A stretch of DNA of 64,000 bases from Medakamo hakoo (lineage: Eukaryota; Chlorophyta; Trebouxiophyceae; Coccomyxaceae): assembly GCA_026636295.1 (NCBI GenBank), contig CP089456.1, positions 1,054,001-1,118,000 of the forward strand, read 5' to 3'. The position numbers were made by a program, and so were the translations under genes. This document shows, one piece after another, positions 1 to 11,163 of the stretch. Under the pieces are notes generated by a model. The model saw nothing but the letters and a program-made list of their open reading frames with translations, made no database searches and was not told the origin of the DNA. Numbering within the stretch: the first letter of the stretch is position 1; each line of letters starts with the position of its first letter.

Positions 1-1022
<1,022 letters not shown>

Positions 1023-1141
1023 GGGGGGGGGGGGGGGGGAGAGTGTGACAAAAAACAATCCAGCGACAACACACAAGGAACACAGCAAGTCTGCTACACG
1101 GTCTCTATAGTTGCGAAAAAAACGGAAAAAGCGGCCTGCAT

Positions 1142-2932
1142 TCAGACGTCGGCGCAGTCGAAAAACGCGGCCTGCAGCCCAGCCCACTCCTCGCCCTCTT
1201 CCCCAGCCCGCCCGCTCCGCCGGCCCCACACGCGCGAGACGACTCCCGCTGGCAAGCCCGTCGCCGCGCACGCCAGCCCGTCGACCAGCAAAGCAGGGTG
1301 CGTGAAGGCGAGGCGCAGGGGCGGGTGGGGCGGCGCCCAGGCCGGGGTGGGCGGGCGCGGCGGTGGGGACGTCGTGGTCGTGGGCGGCGGGCCGGTCTGC
1401 AACGGCGGCGGGTGCGGCGGCGGCGGCGGCGGCGCGGACGAGCCGGCGGGGACGGAGACGACCCGGGCAGCGCCACCGAGCGCTGCCAGGACGCCGGCTT
1501 CAAAGGCGTCGGGCGGGTGGTCGGCCGCCGCCCGGTCGCCGGCCGACACAAAGCAGGCAGACGAGAGGGTCGCACCCGCCGCTGCGCCGGCGGCCCGCAC
1601 CGCGGCGCCATGGTCTCCACTGCCCGGCAGGGCTGCGTGCCCTGCAACCGCCCAGTCCGGGTGCGCCTCGCCCAGCGTCACTTCCAGCGACCGCAGCGAC
1701 TGGAAGCCGCGGCCAGGCCACTCGACCCGCACGGCCGCGCCCTCGCGCGCAAAGCGGCGGTGCACGCGCAGGGCCACGCGGGTCAGGCCGGCGGTCGTGC
1801 CGGCCGCCGCGGCGTCCGCCAGGGCTGCCAGGCCACGCACGTCCCCGAAATCCCGGACCTCCAAGTCGGCCAGGTGCGGGGCCGACCCCGGCGCTGCCAG
1901 CGGCCCGAGGTCCAGGCGGGACGGCCCGGGCTCGCCGCCGCCAAAGCCACCGGCGGACATGGGCCGGCCGGAGCCCAGGGACAGCGCCACCAGGCGGGCA
2001 AAGGGCGGGTGCGGGTCTGGCAAGAGAGACGCTGGAGCCAGGGGGTCGAAGGGCGAGCGGACGCCGGAGAGGCGGACGGCCAGGCGGCCGGGCGCGCCCG
2101 CCGCGGCGCCTAGCACGGCCGCACCCGCGGGCGCGCCGCCGCCCAGGTTGGTGACGTCCAGCAGCTCGAGGGCGGGCAGGGCCGACGCCAGGGCCGAGAC
2201 GGCGGATGAAAGAGGGCCGGCCTGCGGCGCCGACACCAGCAGGCGCAGCGCGGTCAGGCTGGAGGCCGGGAGCGCGGCGGCCGCGTCAAAGGCCGCGCCA
2301 AAGTCCGAGCCCAGGCGGACGGCCAGGGAGCGCAGGCCGGGCGTCGCGGTGCCCAGGCCCAGGGCGGCCAGGGAGGCGAGGGACGGGTAGAGCGGCCGCC
2401 ACAGGGGCCCCGCATGGCGCGTGTCCAATTCCAAGGCCCTCAACCCCCGGCCTTGCGCGCTCCCGGCCAGGCCGTCGGTGAGCAGGGCGCCGCCGCCGTG
2501 CAGCGCCAGGCGCGTCACCCTGCCAGTCGGCGGCAGGAGGGACAGGGCGTGGATGCCGCCTTCCGGCGCGTCCGTGGGCAGGGTGAGGCTCAGGTCCCTC
2601 AGCCGGCGCGGGCAGGCGCCTGCATCGCACAGGGCCGCGCACAGCGCCGTGAAGGACGCCGTGCCTGGAGAGGGCGTCAGGTCGATCGCCAGGCGGACGA
2701 CGGCGTCAAAGCGCGGCGCGTGCAGGGCGAAGGACAGAGCGGCCCTGCTGCCGCAGACGGCGATGCGGGCGGGGGCGTAGCGCGAGACCGCGTCGCGCAG
2801 CTGTTTACAGGTCAGGGCCAGGGCGGCGGCGTCGGTGTGGGAGAGGCCGGCGTCGAGGACGACGGAGAGGGCGTCGTCGTCGAGGTCGAGGATGGAGGTT
2901 GTTGATGGCAGGGACGCGTGCGGCGCGCCCAT
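1142..2932 (-). CDS. F-box-like / leucine-rich protein
   Basis: Single-exon gene of 596 residues. I chose the start at 2932 (MGAPHASL) because an F-box-like segment follows at once: a leucine-rich stretch around residues 15-55 with LDDDAL, DAAALALTCKQLRDAV and a following Arg-Ile pair. The rest is a string of weak leucine-rich units (for example LRALELDT, LRSLAVRLG, LTALRLLV, LELLDVTNLGGG). F-box/LRR proteins are usually substrate adaptors of SCF ubiquitin ligases; here that role is inferred from architecture only. The frame stays open upstream to 3166, but that extension has intergenic-like composition. Neighbours are lysA (convergent) and the ceramide synthase gene (divergent). Confidence 0.7.
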   Translation of the reverse strand: MGAPHASLPSTTSILDLDDDALSVVLDAGLSHTDAAALALTCKQLRDAVSRYAPARIAVCGSRAALSFALHAPRFDAVVRLAIDLTPSPGTASFTALCAALCDAGACPRRLRDLSLTLPTDAPEGGIHALSLLPPTGRVTRLALHGGGALLTDGLAGSAQGRGLRALELDTRHAGPLWRPLYPSLASLAALGLGTATPGLRSLAVRLGSDFGAAFDAAAALPASSLTALRLLVSAPQAGPLSSAVSALASALPALELLDVTNLGGGAPAGAAVLGAAAGAPGRLAVRLSGVRSPFDPLAPASLLPDPHPPFARLVALSLGSGRPMSAGGFGGGEPGPSRLDLGPLAAPGSAPHLADLEVRDFGDVRGLAALADAAAAGTTAGLTRVALRVHRRFAREGAAVRVEWPGRGFQSLRSLEVTLGEAHPDWAVAGHAALPGSGDHGAAVRAAGAAAGATLSSACFVSAGDRAAADHPPDAFEAGVLAALGGAARVVSVPAGSSAPPPPPPHPPPLQTGPPPTTTTSPPPRPPTPAWAPPHPPLRLAFTHPALLVDGLACAATGLPAGVVSRVWGRRSGRAGEEGEEWAGLQAAFFDCADV

Positions 2933-3321
2933 TTTTCGCGTGGTGGAGGCGGCGCGGCGGCGCCCGCTCATCCACCCGTGAGCCGCTCTGGGTAGTGCGC
3001 TTGCTTGCGGAGTGGAGGGGGAGGAAAGCGGGCTGGCCGCAGACCAGGGCGGTGCACGGCCCTGCCCGAAAAGGAGTGAGAACGCATGTTGCTTCGCGTC
3101 GGCCCGTGATGTCACTGGCGCAAAACACGCGCGCTCTGGCAGAAGGAGGACACTGCTGTGGAACACGCGACGGCCGCGATGTGGCCCTTCGCCGCGTCGC
3201 GCCCGCCAGTTTTGCCGGCGATCAAGCCTGTCCTAGACCCGACGCTGGGTGGAGTGGCGCGAAATGTGGCAGGTGCGAGCCGGGCGACGGCGTCGGAGCA
3301 ATTGCGGCCAGCGTCGTGTTC
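2933..3321. promoter_or_regulatory. Divergent intergenic region, F-box gene / ceramide synthase
   Basis: About 390 bp between two divergent start codons. I see no further gene, no clear TATA motif and no repeat. It must hold the promoters and 5' leaders of both neighbours. Confidence 0.5.
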
Positions 3322-4336
3322 ATGCGCCCCGCCACCTCGACGCTTTTGGCCCGTCCCACCCCGTTCAGGCGTGCGCGCATGGAGGGGCGGCAGCCGCAGC
3401 TCCCCCCACCGCACCCCACCCCCCGCACTAAACTCACGCGCGCACCCCTCCAACACATAAAAAACAGTCCTGGCCGCCCTCATCCCGGCCGTGCGCTTCG
3501 CCCTGCACGCACTCGTCCTCGACCCGCTTGCCCGCGCCCTCCTCTCCATCCCACCCCCGCCTAAATCCAGCCCGGCCGGCGAGAAGAAAGTCAAGAAGTT
3601 CACAGAGTCGGCGTGGAAGCTGGTGGCGTATGCGACGCTGACTTTCTTGGCCGTCCAAGCCATGCGTGGGGCGGACTGGGCGCCGGCGCCGTATGGTGCC
3701 GCGCCCTCGCTGAAAGCAGCCCGGGACGCGATGTGGGCCGGCTGGCCGCCGCGTAAGCCCTTCGCGGCGTCCGCCTCCCCCGCCCTGCTCCGCTACTGGA
3801 CGGCGGAAGCCGCCTGGTACGCCGCCTCGCTTGCCATGCTCTTTTTCTGGGAGCACCGCCGGTCCGACTTCGCGGCCATGGCCCTCCACCACGTCGTCAC
3901 GGCCGCGCTCATCGCCGGCGCCACCCTCGCCCGCCTGGAACTGCCGGGCGCGGCCGTCATGGCCCTGCACGACCCGGCCGACGTCTTTTTAGAGGGCGCC
4001 AAGCTGGCCAGCTACGTGCAGTGGGACGGCCTGGCGACGGCGTGCTTCGTGGGCCTGGTCCTGGCCTGGGCGGCCACGCGGCTGGCCGCCCTCCCGGTCA
4101 TCGCGTACGACGGCTTCACTCGGTCGGCGGCCCTCGCCCGGTCCGCCTCCATCCCCGCCGCGCGCCCGCTCTGCGCCCTCCTCTTCGTCCTGGTCGGCCT
4201 GCATTGGTTCTGGTTTGGGCTCATCCTGCGGATTGCGGTGTCCCAGCTGGCCGGCGGCGGGCGCGTCACCCGGGACGTGCGCGAGTCGGACGACAGCGAA
4301 GTCGCGGCGGCCGTGGTGGACAAGCCGGGCGCATGA
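3322..4336 (+). CDS. LAG1: Ceramide synthase, TLC/LAG1 family
   Basis: ER membrane enzyme that N-acylates a sphingoid base with acyl-CoA to give ceramide. The body (exon 3468-4336) carries ESAWKLVAY, a segment with FFWEHRRSDFAAMALHHVV, then MALHDPADVFLEGAKLASY. This is the LAG1 motif order, with the paired His and the HD..D residues expected for catalysis. Several hydrophobic segments follow to the end, then an acidic tail. The main reading frame lacks its own ATG. I infer a first exon 3322-3370 (MRPATSTLL...) because its donor GTGCGC and the acceptor CAG at 3465-3467 join in phase. That small exon is tentative; the family call is firm. Confidence 0.8.
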
Positions 4337-4472
4337 GAGTGAAAACGGGGGGAGGGAAGATCTTGTTTTGGGCGTGAAGAGAGGGACTGCGCGTGAAGCC
4401 AAAAAAAACGAGACAACGAACGCACCAAGGTTTTTTTTTTTCCATCCACCCCCCCCCCCCCGGCCCCACTGT

Positions 4473-5600
4473 TTACTTGTTGCCGCCCACCGCCCCGAGC
4501 GCGTCCACCGCGAACGCGGGCAGCGTGAACGCAGCCGAGTGCAGCGCGCCGCTGTAGTAGCGCAGCGGCCCGCGGCCGGGCGTGCCGCCGGGCGCGTCGG
4601 GCGCGGGGGACGGGCGGGCCGGGGTGCTCGGGTCGCGCGGCTTGCCGCCGCCGTCCTTCGCTTTGGCGCACACCATGAACCCAATCTGGCCCGACGGGTA
4701 CGTCGGAATGGTCGTGTACGCGTACCGCACGCACCCACCCTCAAAGACGGACGTGCACATGTCGGCGAGCGCGGAAATGATGGGCAGGTGCAACCACAGC
4801 GACTCGGCCTGCGTGCACACGACGCCGCCCGGCTTCAGCGCCCGGTGCATCGCCTCGAAGAACGGGCGCTGGAACAGCACTTCCGCCGGCCCCACAGGGT
4901 CGGACGAGTCGACGATGATGGCGTCGTACGTCCCCGGCGGCGCGTCCGTGACCCATTTGATGCCGTCGGTGATGTGGACTGCCACGCGCGGGTCGTCAAA
5001 GCCGGCGGCCATGGCGGGAAAGTGTTTTTTGGCGACGTCGACGACCATGGCGTCGATTTCGGCTAGGTGCACAGTCTCGACAGAGGCGTGGCGGGTGACT
5101 TCGCGCAGGACGCCGCCGTCGCCGCCGCCGACGACGAGCACAGTCTTGGGCGGGGCCTCCAGCCCGCACAGCGGCAGGTGCGCGATCATCTCCTGGTACG
5201 AGAACTCGTCGCGGTCCGTGCACTGGATGACGCCGTCGAGGAGGAGGACGGTGCCAAAGGAGGCTGATTTGAAGACACAGACGTCCTGTTGAGTTTGGGT
5301 TGAGGGAGCGGACGCGTGATGGAGGCGGAGGGACGTGGGGGGGTGGCAGGGTTTCGGCGCGAGGCCTAGCCGCCGCGGTCGCGCCGATTCCCACCCTCCG
5401 CCGTGCCTCACCTGGAAATCCGACCGCCCCTTGAAGATGACTTCCTCCACCTGCAGGCTCATGCCCATGCCCGGCCACATGCTGGAGATTTCGGTGTACC
5501 ACCCCGCCTTGGCGACGTCAAAGCCCGCGGCAGCCGTCCCCGGCGCGGCGGCGCCGCCGTCGGCGCCGACGACGGCCACGGTCTTGTCGGTCGACGCCAT
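4473..5600 (-). CDS. SPDS: Spermidine synthase
   Basis: Transfers an aminopropyl group from decarboxylated S-adenosylmethionine to putrescine, forming spermidine. Exons on the minus strand are 5412-5600 and 4473-5285, joined in phase, giving 333 residues. Motifs seen are PGMGMSLQVEEVIF, DVCVFKSASFGTVLLLDGVIQCT, DEFSYQEMIAHLPL, the cofactor loop VVGGGDGGVLREV, and IIVDSSDPVGPAEVLF. This is the complete spermidine-synthase signature order. A short Pro/Gly-rich insert occurs near the C terminus. The start MASTDK lies 222 bp from the divergent GNA1 start. Confusion with spermine or thermospermine synthase is possible, but the YQEMIAHLPL form favours spermidine synthase. Confidence 0.93.
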   Translation of the reverse strand: MASTDKTVAVVGADGGAAAPGTAAAGFDVAKAGWYTEISSMWPGMGMSLQVEEVIFKGRSDFQVRHGGGWESARPRRLGLAPKPCHPPTSLRLHHASAPSTQTQQDVCVFKSASFGTVLLLDGVIQCTDRDEFSYQEMIAHLPLCGLEAPPKTVLVVGGGDGGVLREVTRHASVETVHLAEIDAMVVDVAKKHFPAMAAGFDDPRVAVHITDGIKWVTDAPPGTYDAIIVDSSDPVGPAEVLFQRPFFEAMHRALKPGGVVCTQAESLWLHLPIISALADMCTSVFEGGCVRYAYTTIPTYPSGQIGFMVCAKAKDGGGKPRDPSTPARPSPAPDAPGGTPGRGPLRYYSGALHSAAFTLPAFAVDALGAVGGNK

Positions 5601-5822
5601 CGGAATTGGACGAGGGTGGACGATGCGAGGGTGCGGGCTGCTGCCTGGGCGGAGCGTCAGAACACCCGGGCGTGGGGTGGTAGAGCGTAGCCGCGTGGTG
5701 TTGTGTTTTCTTTTCGTCAAACCGAAACGCAGAGTGCGTTGAGTGGGCGAGCGCGCGCTCACTCCACTGCCGATTCTTTTTCTTCCAAACACGCAACGGC
5801 GCCGCGTCTGCCTCACAAGACC

Positions 5823-6624
5823 ATGGCAAACCAGACAGCCCCCGCTACGGCCGACGCATCATCCCCAGCGGACGGCCTCATCTCCCGCCGTTTACAAAAG
5901 GACGACTTTGGCCGCGGTTTTCTCCAACTTCTGGCCCAGCTGTCCGTCGTGGGCGACGTCGACCAGGCCGCCTTTGAAGGTGAGTGAGGGGGGTGGCGTT
6001 GACAAGGCGAGGCGCACGATCATGCGGGGAGTCGACAGTGAGAGGGAGGAGGGACGGTGCGGCCCGCACGGCCGTGCCTTTTTTTCTGAGAAAAAAAAGG
6101 CACGGCTTGACCGTCCCCCGACCCACGCGCCCAACTCAAATAAGATTGGTCGAGAAGCCTGACACCGCTGCCCTCCACACACACCACCGCAGCCCGCTTT
6201 GCCGAGATCGACGCCAACCCGGACTACCAGGTCTTCGTCATCGAAGGTAATTTGTTGATGGGGGAGGAGAGGGGGCGCGCGAGAGAGAGCATCATGCTCC
6301 AGGCAACCCACACGCGCGCTCTCCATTCCATCCCCACCCACCCTCTCAGACCCATCCACCCGCGCCCTGCTGGGCGCCGCCACCTTGCTCATCGAGCGCA
6401 AATTCCTGCGCGGGTGCGGTACCGCGGGCCACATCGAAGACGTCGTCGTCGACGCGGCGGCCCGCGGTAAAAAACTCGGTGCGAGGCTGATTGCGGCGGC
6501 GTCTGACGCGGCGAAAGAGGCGGGCTGCTACAAGGTGATCCTAGACTGCTCAGAATCCAACGTGCCGTTTTATGAGAAATGCGGACTCAGTCGGAAAGAG
6601 GTCCAGATGGTGCGGTACTTCTGA
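5823..6624 (+). CDS. GNA1: Glucosamine-6-phosphate N-acetyltransferase
   Basis: GNAT-fold enzyme that acetylates glucosamine-6-phosphate from acetyl-CoA on the route to UDP-GlcNAc, used for N-glycans and GPI anchors. Exons are 5823-5979, 6193-6246 and 6350-6624, all joined in phase 1, for 161 residues, the usual GNA1 length. Motifs seen are DFGRGFLQLLAQL near the N terminus, LIERKFLRGCGTAGHIEDVVVD, the acetyl-CoA loop ARGKKLGARL, and CYKVILDCSESNVPFYEKCG at the end. These match GNA1 closely. The first intron contains a long inverted repeat, listed separately. A GT-rich tract starts 47 bp after the stop. Confidence 0.93.
6051..6117. repeat. Long inverted repeat in GNA1 intron 1
   Basis: Perfect 15-bp arms at 6071-6085 and 6092-6106 flank a loop of about 6 bp. 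An outer pair of 8-bp arms, GGGACGGT at 6051-6058 and ACCGTCCC at 6110-6117, also matches perfectly. The spacing between inner and outer arms is unequal (12 and 3 bp). In RNA this would fold into a strong hairpin inside the 213-bp intron. Confidence 0.85.
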
Positions 6625-6684
6625 TGGGAGGGGTAGAATAATGGACGGGGGCGGGCGTGGATCGTTTTTTGTGTGTGTGCGTGT

Positions 6685-6913
6685 GTGTTGATACGAGTCC
6701 CTGTTGATGGAGGAGCGGCGTGAGGGCCTCGAGCGGGGCCAGACCCGAAAAAAGCGTGGAGAGCGAGACGGCGCGCGGACGCACACACACCGCCTCTCGT
6801 GTTGATACGAGTCCCTGGTGATGGAGGAGCGGGTGAGGGACTCGAGCGGGGCCAGACCCGAAAAAAGCGTGGAGAGCGAGACGGCGCGCGGACGCACACA
6901 CACACCGCCTCTC
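6685..6913. repeat. Tandem duplication, two ~114-bp copies
   Basis: Copy 1 (6685-6798) and copy 2 (6799-6913) begin with GTGTTGATACGAGTCCCTG and end with ACACACACCGCCTCTC. They differ at only a few positions, mainly single-base changes and a small indel. The pair lies between the GNA1 stop and the KDEL-receptor start, so it may affect the 3' end of one or the promoter of the other. I recognise no element family in it. The rest of 6625-7109 holds the GT tract and a plain leader. Confidence 0.9.
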
Positions 6914-7109
6914 ACGCGGGAAGTCTCCTCCCTTCCCCCGCACTCCTGCTGCACGAGCGAGGCTCGCCCTGTCCGTCCCGCCAGGGTACGCGTGCTGCAC
7001 CGCTGACCCCGCTCGCTCGCTCTCTCCGTGGAAAGGAGCGACGGCGCGGCGAAAGAGAGCTGTCCATTGGAAAAAAGAACGCGCCGCACCACCACACTCA
7101 CGCGCCACC

Positions 7110-8170
7110 ATGAACGCCTTCCGCCTGGTGGGGGACATGACCCACCTGGCTTCGTTTGTCGTCCTGCTGTTGAAGATCCTGGCGACCCGGTCGTGCCGAG
7201 GTGAGGATGGAGGAGAGAGACGGCGACTGCAATCGACCGACCGCGCGGGTGATGAAGTTGCGGGGACTGAAATCGCGGCGGTCGGCGCTTCACGCGCTCA
7301 CCCTGGCAGGGCATGGGCATGCCCGGTCCGCGCGGAGGGACGGGACTGTGCGCCGGCGTGCGCGGGCGATGAGGCGGGACGAATGAGCGGCGGCGCTCGC
7401 AGCTCTCCGCGCGCCATTCAACCTGCACCTCTCTCACCCGCTCTTCCATCCCCCATCCCTCCGCCCATCCCGCCCGAAGGCATCTCCCTGAAAACCCAGG
7501 TCCTCTACACCCTGGTCTTCGCCACCCGCTACCTGGACCTGGCCACGCGCTGGGTCTCGCTCTACAACACGCTCATGAAACTCGTGTTCCTGTCCGCGTC
7601 AGCTGCGATTCTGTATTTGATGACGCGCGGGCGCGGCATCAAGGGCACGTACGACGCGTCGCACGACACCTTCCGCATCGCCTTCCTCATCGTCCCCGCC
7701 GCTGCGCTGGCGCTCCTCGTCCACGCGGACGCGTCCCCACTCGAACTGGCGTGGACGTTCTCCATTTACCTGGAGGCCGTCGCCATCCTTCCCCAGCTGG
7801 TCCTGCTCCAGCGGACGGGCAACGTGGACAACCTGACGGGCGACTACGTGTTCCTGTTGGGCACGTACCGTGGCTTCTACCTGCTCAACTGGGTGTACCG
7901 GGCGTGGACGGAGCCAGGGTACAGGCAGTGGATCGGTGAGTGCGGGCGTTTTTTGGGGGGGGGGGGGGGGCAGGGTGTCGTTTTTTTCCTCCATCCACCC
8001 AGCCCGCCAACCCTCTCCATGCTCTCATGCCCCCTCTCTCCTTTCCACCCCCCACCCCACCCTCAACAGTCTGGATCTCCGGCACAGTCCAAACGGCTTT
8101 GTACCTGGACTTTTTCTACTACTACTTGCGCGCGTGGAAGCACAACGAGAAGCTGTCCCTGCCGTCGTGA
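7110..8170 (+). CDS. ERD2: ER lumen protein retaining receptor (KDEL receptor)
   Basis: Seven-helix Golgi/ER receptor that returns K/HDEL-bearing ER proteins from the Golgi. Exons are 7110-7200, 7480-7935 and 8070-8170, all with phase-1 joins, giving 215 residues, the standard length. The protein opens with MNAFRLVGDMTHL and continues SCRGISLKTQVLYTLVFATRYLDL, RTGNVDNLTGDYVFLLGTYR, and ends YLDFFYYYLRAWKHNEKLSLP. These are the highly conserved ERD2 stretches, including the ligand-pocket arginine and aspartates. The upstream region contains a 114-bp tandem duplication. Confidence 0.96.
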
Positions 8171-8385
8171 GCAAAAAAAAAATGGGGAGGGGATGAAAGA
8201 GGCACTGGTGCTGATTGGACCTCGAGAGCGAGAGAGTGAGTGAGCGGTGCGGGGAGTGTGCTTTTGTTTGTTTTTCTGTAGATGCCGGGAGAGAGAGAGA
8301 GAGGAAAAGAGAGTGCGGGACCCGGGCAGCGTTCGGGTCGGGAGGGCAGGCTGCCGGCTCCCTCCCTCACACAACAGAAGAGACT

Positions 8386-10984
8386 ATGACGGCCACGCTG
8401 CTCTCGACCGCGGGCGGCGCCTCCAGCCTCCCCGCCCTGCTGGGCGCGGCGCTGGCCGCCGTCCTCATCTTCCGGTACCTGAAGCAGACGGTCCTGCGTG
8501 GCGCCCTGCCGCCCACGCTGGAGGGCGTGCCCCTGGTCGGCGGCGTCGTCAAGTTTGCGAGGGTGAGTGCTTTTTTTTTATCACGCGAAGAATTTCTCTG
8601 CGCATGAAAAACACGGCCGCGCTCGCGATCGGTGAGCACGCCTGGCCTTTATGCTCCCACAGAATGCGATGAATCCTGGGCTCCGTGCAAGAAGGAAGTG
8701 GCCTGGAAAAAGGTCGCAGGAAGCCCGCCCGTCGCTTTCGCGGACCGACGGGCGGCGACGGCAGCGGCGAGTCGCAGCCGAACAAAGCAGGGGCGCTGCC
8801 GCCTGCCTTTCGTGCAGGGCGCCCGCACGGCCGCCCGGCGGTCTCGTCTTTTCCGCCGGCGGCGCCGCCGTCTGGACTTGACAGCCAGCTTGAGCCCGCG
8901 TGGATGGGACAGGGCCCCTTTTTCCAGAGCGCGGCAGGGCGGCAGCAGATCGGGTCTCGCACGCCGAGCGCAAGCCTGGCCGAGGCCACCCCGCTCCCGC
9001 CTGCGTCCCTCACCCGCTCTCTTTTCCTTCCCCGCTTTTCATCCAGGGCCCCATGAAGCTCATGGCGGAAGGCTACGCCAAGTACGGCGAAGTGTTCACC
9101 GTCCCCGTCCTGCACAAGTGAGTTTGGCTGGCCGCGTTGTTTTTTCGTGTCCCCTCCCCTTCCTTCGCCTGCCCACCCCACCCCCCACCCCCCGTCACAA
9201 CCCACGACGACCCTCCCTCGCCACAACCAAAACCCAAAACAGGCGCGTGACCTTCCTGCTGGGCCCGCACGCCTCCCCTCACTTCTTCAAAGCCAACGAC
9301 GATGAAATGTCCCAAAAAGAGGTCTACGAGTTCAATGTGCCGACCTTCGGCCCGGGCGTCGTCTTTGACGTCGACCACAAAACGCGCGCGGAACAGTTTC
9401 GGTTTTTCGGGGACGCCCTGAAGTCGTCGCGCCTGGCGTCGTACGTCCCGCACTTCGTGTCCGAGGCGCGCGCCTACTTTGCGCAGTGGGGCGATGAGGG
9501 CGTCGTCGACCTGAAGGACGCCCTGGCGGAACTGATCATTCTGACGGCGTCCCGCACGCTCATGGGTGCGTCCCCCCGTCCCCCTCTTTTGTGTTTTTAC
9601 GTCCCGCACTGTGTTTTTGTGCATATTCCCCACTCCCTTTTTTGCCCCCGAGTTAATCCCGCCCCGTCGCCCATCAGTGGCCGGGCTGCGTTTCAGGGGG
9701 GGCGCCACACCGACAGTGCGGGGTTGAGGTTTCTAGCGCCTGCCAGGGAGCCCAGGCAACAGGCGGAGGTCTTTCTCCGCCGCCGCTTGGTGTGCGACCT
9801 GGCCGGGCGCGCCTCACCGTCCCGACGCGGAGGCTTCGCTGACAGGCCGCGCCCTTTTTCAATACCACGCGGTCACACTCTGATAGTACCCTCCTAACAT
9901 GCACGCCCTACCCCCCCCCTAAAAAAATTAAAAACTAAACACACAGGCCGGGAAGTCCGCGAACACATGTTCTCCCGCGTCGCCGCGCTCTTCCACGACC
10001 TGGACGCGGGCATGCTCCCCATCTCCGTCCTGTTCCCGTACGCGCCCATCGCCCCGCACCGGGCGCGTGACGCGGCGCGCGCTGAGCTGGCCCGCGTGTT
10101 CGCCGCCGTCATCGCGGCCCGGCGTGCGGCGGCCAAGGAGGGCGGCGGCGCAACCCCGCCCGAAGACGACATCCTCCAGTCCTTCATCGACGCCCGCTAC
10201 TCCCCCAACGTCCACGGCGGGCGGGCGCTGACCGACGGCGAGATCACGGGCCTGCTGATCGCCTGCCTGTTCGCGGGCCAGCACACGTCGTCCATCACGT
10301 CCTCCTGGACGGGCTACCTGATGCTGACGCACAAGGAGGCGACGTACGCGCCGGCCGTGGAAGAGCAGGCGCGCCTGCTGGCCAAGCACGGCGACACGCT
10401 CGACATCTCCGTGCTGGGCGAAATGGAGACGCTCCACGCCAACATCACGGAGGCCATCCGCCTGTTCCCGCCGCTGATCATGCTCCTGCGCCTCGCCAAA
10501 AAGCCGTTTGCCGTGCAGACGTCGAGCGGCCAGACCTTCACCGTGCCCGCGGGCGACATGGTCTTCGCCTCCCCCGCCTTCTCGCACCGGCTGCCGCACG
10601 TCTTCCCGCGTGCGGACGAGTACGAGCCGGCGCGGTTTGGGCCTGAACGGGCGGAAGACAAGAAGGGCGAGCCGTTCTCGTTCATTGGCTTTGGCGGCGG
10701 GCGGTGCGTTGCTGTTTTTTAGGTCGAGGGCGTGGCGGCTCGTCGCTCCCCCTTTCCCACGTGCTCACTCCATGCCCCCCACACACAACAACTCCAGTCA
10801 CGGCTGCATGGGCACCAACTTCGCGTACTACCAGATCAAAGCCATCTGGGCGGTCCTGCTGCGGGAATTCGAGCTGGAGATGGTCGACCCGCTGCCCGAG
10901 CCGGACTACGACTCCCTGGTCGTCGGCCCTAAGAGCGCGCGGGTGCGGTACAGGCGGCGCAAGCTGGCGCCGGCGACGTCGTGA
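8386..10984 (+). CDS. CYP51: Sterol 14-alpha-demethylase (CYP51)
   Basis: ER-anchored cytochrome P450 that removes the 14-alpha methyl group of obtusifoliol or lanosterol-type sterols. Exons are 8386-8562, 9047-9117, 9243-9565, 9947-10703 and 10798-10984, in phase throughout, total 504 residues. Visible features are an N-terminal hydrophobic anchor (about residues 13-32), YEFNVPTFGPGVVFDV in the CYP51 substrate-recognition region, the I-helix AGQHTSSITSSW, the ExxR pair in EAIRLFPP, and the haem loop FGGGRHGCMG with the ligand Cys near residue 446. Introns 1 (484 bp) and 3 (381 bp) are long and show nothing recognisable. A GT repeat begins 17 bp after the stop. Confidence 0.96.
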
Positions 10985-11001
10985 GGAGAGAAAGAGTTGA
11001 G

Positions 11002-11028
11002 GTGTGTGTGTGTGTGTGTGTGTGTGTG
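11002..11028 (+). repeat. (GT)n tract downstream of CYP51
   Basis: Uninterrupted GT dinucleotides starting 17 bp after the CYP51 stop, in the sense orientation. Possibly part of the 3' UTR or 3'-end signal. Confidence 0.9.
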
Positions 11029-11163
11029 ATTGGGCGTGAGAGAAAGAGGGTGTGCGTGATGAAACAAACAAAAGATGAGCAAGGGTGAGTGTGTGCGTGT
11101 TTCCATGAGAGCGTTGAGTGTGTGCAAACAAGGTGTTTCGATTCTTTCATTCTTAACAGGCCG

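Noticed and set aside
2933-3166. Upstream extension of the F-box/LRR gene
   Set aside because: Open frame only. The F-box-like segment starts right after the Met at 2932, and the extension lies in a divergent promoter.
6062-6110. Intronic hairpin as a rho-independent terminator
   Set aside because: It lies inside a spliced intron of a eukaryotic gene, and bacterial termination does not apply.
8563-9046. A nested gene in CYP51 intron 1
   Set aside because: Several frames are open on both strands, but none has motifs or a consistent codon pattern.
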